A stretch of 64,000 nt of DNA from Pseudomonas sp. CC6-YY-74 (GTDB taxonomy: Bacteria; Pseudomonadota; Gammaproteobacteria; Pseudomonadales; Pseudomonadaceae), in NCBI RefSeq assembly GCF_002025205.1, contig NZ_CP019947.1, forward strand, positions 1,495,501 to 1,559,500. The letters are read 5' to 3'. Shown here in pieces: positions 62,367 to 64,000 of this stretch. The translations under genes and the position numbers were made by a program. Each line of letters begins with the position of its first letter. The first letter of the stretch is position 1. The notes below the pieces were generated by a model that was not told where the DNA came from, searched no databases, and was given only the letters and a program-made list of their open reading frames with translations.

Positions 62367-62480
62367 TTATTGCTGGCTGACCCAGAAGACCGCTGTGGCT
62401 ACAACTAACAGAATCAGGAAGAAGATCGCTCTGGCGTCGACAATGCTATCTCGGTTGTCATATTCGCTATGGTCGGTCAT
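62367..62480 (-). CDS. 37-residue single-helix membrane peptide
   Basis: The frame encodes MTDHSEYDNRDSIVDARAIF then FLILLVVATAVFWVSQQ, a polar N-terminus and one membrane helix. An AAGGG site lies seven bases before the ATG, and a terminator follows the stop by 13 bases, so it has a complete gene layout. I do not recognise the family. It was too short for routine ORF calling. Confidence 0.65.
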   Translation of the reverse strand: MTDHSEYDNRDSIVDARAIFFLILLVVATAVFWVSQQ

Positions 62481-62997
62481 GGACTACCCTTTTTATTGTG
62501 CTTATGAGTGGTTCGCTTATGCAGTTAAGCCTAGGTCGCGCACTTGCTCAAGCATTGAGAGGCGGTGAAAAGCCCCCGCCTACTGCGCTAGCCTTCAAAC
62601 GCCCTACGCTCCGAGCAATTACCTCAAGCAATCCGCGACTATCATCGGCGCGACATAAACGCTGGCGGGCTGTTGCTTCGCTCCGAACGGATCGCCGCCG
62701 GGCTGCCCTACTCGCAGGCAGTCCACTGAAGTGGCCGCATGATTCTGCACCACCTGAAGGACGCTAAGGTACTGCGCCTTACCACGAACGCCTGGAGGCG
62801 GCCTCGCCACGGCGTTGGATATTTTCACAACCGCTGAGGTTATGTTCCCGCCCATAGCTAGCACTAATAGTTCTAACCATATACTAAAACATCACTTTTG
62901 CGCATAACCCTGAGCTGGTATCTTCCCTCAGCTCCGCTAAGGGGTGCGCGGCCGTGCGCGCAGAATTGCTGTAAGCAGCCTGAAAACAGGACCCTTC
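62481..62997. promoter_or_regulatory. Upstream region of cysI
   Basis: I see no gene in these ~517 bases. The part next to cysI (62870-62997) is AT-rich around CATATACTAAAACATCAC and should contain the cysI promoter. A CysB site cannot be assigned from sequence alone. The left part has only short open frames. Confidence 0.4.

Positions 62998-64000
<1,003 letters not shown>

Overview
The window looks like a Pseudomonas chromosome. It has high GC, and its gene order follows, from memory, the Pseudomonas core block hflD-mnmA-nudix / idh-icd / cspD-clpS-clpA / infA-bpt-aat-trxB / ftsK-lolA-rarA-crcB-serS-cysG / tusDCBE / yccA / tRNA-Ser, resuming later with gacA-uvrC-pgsA-tRNA Gly/Cys/Leu. All calls come from reading the sequence; no database search was run.

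Region by region. 1-24.8 kb is core genome. It holds tRNA thiolation genes (mnmA, tusBCDE), two unrelated isocitrate dehydrogenases transcribed divergently, and a near-complete N-degron module (clpS, clpA, bpt, aat). Cell division (ftsK), lipoprotein sorting (lolA), fork repair (rarA), fluoride export (crcB), serS and siroheme synthesis (cysG) follow. 24.9-25.2 kb carries a decayed tRNA-Ser followed by an intact tRNA-Ser(UGA). 25.6-39.8 kb is an accessory block between that tRNA and gacA. 40.4-43.6 kb is core again (gacA, uvrC, pgsA, tRNA-Gly). 43.6-45.2 kb is a short decayed insertion that separates tRNA-Gly from tRNA-Cys and tRNA-Leu. 45.5-64 kb mixes c-di-GMP genes (one intact, one frameshifted), galU, gor, two VOC proteins, an RlmN-like methylase, a MATE pump, a sugar-binding-type periplasmic protein and the start of cysI, with several gene remnants between them.

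The most interesting part is 25.6-34.0 kb. An ECF sigma factor with a zinc-finger anti-sigma sits among six copies of one promoter-like signal, TGTAACAA with a TC(n)nA-type element 18 bases after TGTAAC. Each copy points at a gene or operon: the sigma/anti-sigma pair itself; a DUF547-patatin pair; a small secreted protein made almost only of NPCAAK-like repeats; an operon led by a c-type cytochrome whose heme domain is flanked on both sides by the same repeats; a small secreted peptide; and a glutaredoxin-DUF3179-MerT-like operon. This looks like a self-contained, self-activating envelope regulon built around cysteine-rich repeat proteins. Next to it, but without the motif, lies a cluster of two Tat-type multicopper oxidases and a SCO-like copper/thiol protein, so handling of copper or thiols in the periplasm is a reasonable but unproven guess.

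Remnants are frequent outside the core: tRNA-Ser, an NHL-like tail, RraA, a PAS protein, a SnoaL-like fragment, a GGDEF-EAL protein broken at its GGDEF motif, and OsmC. Palindromic REP-like intergenic elements occur beside cysG, downstream of it, before the patatin gene and before galU.
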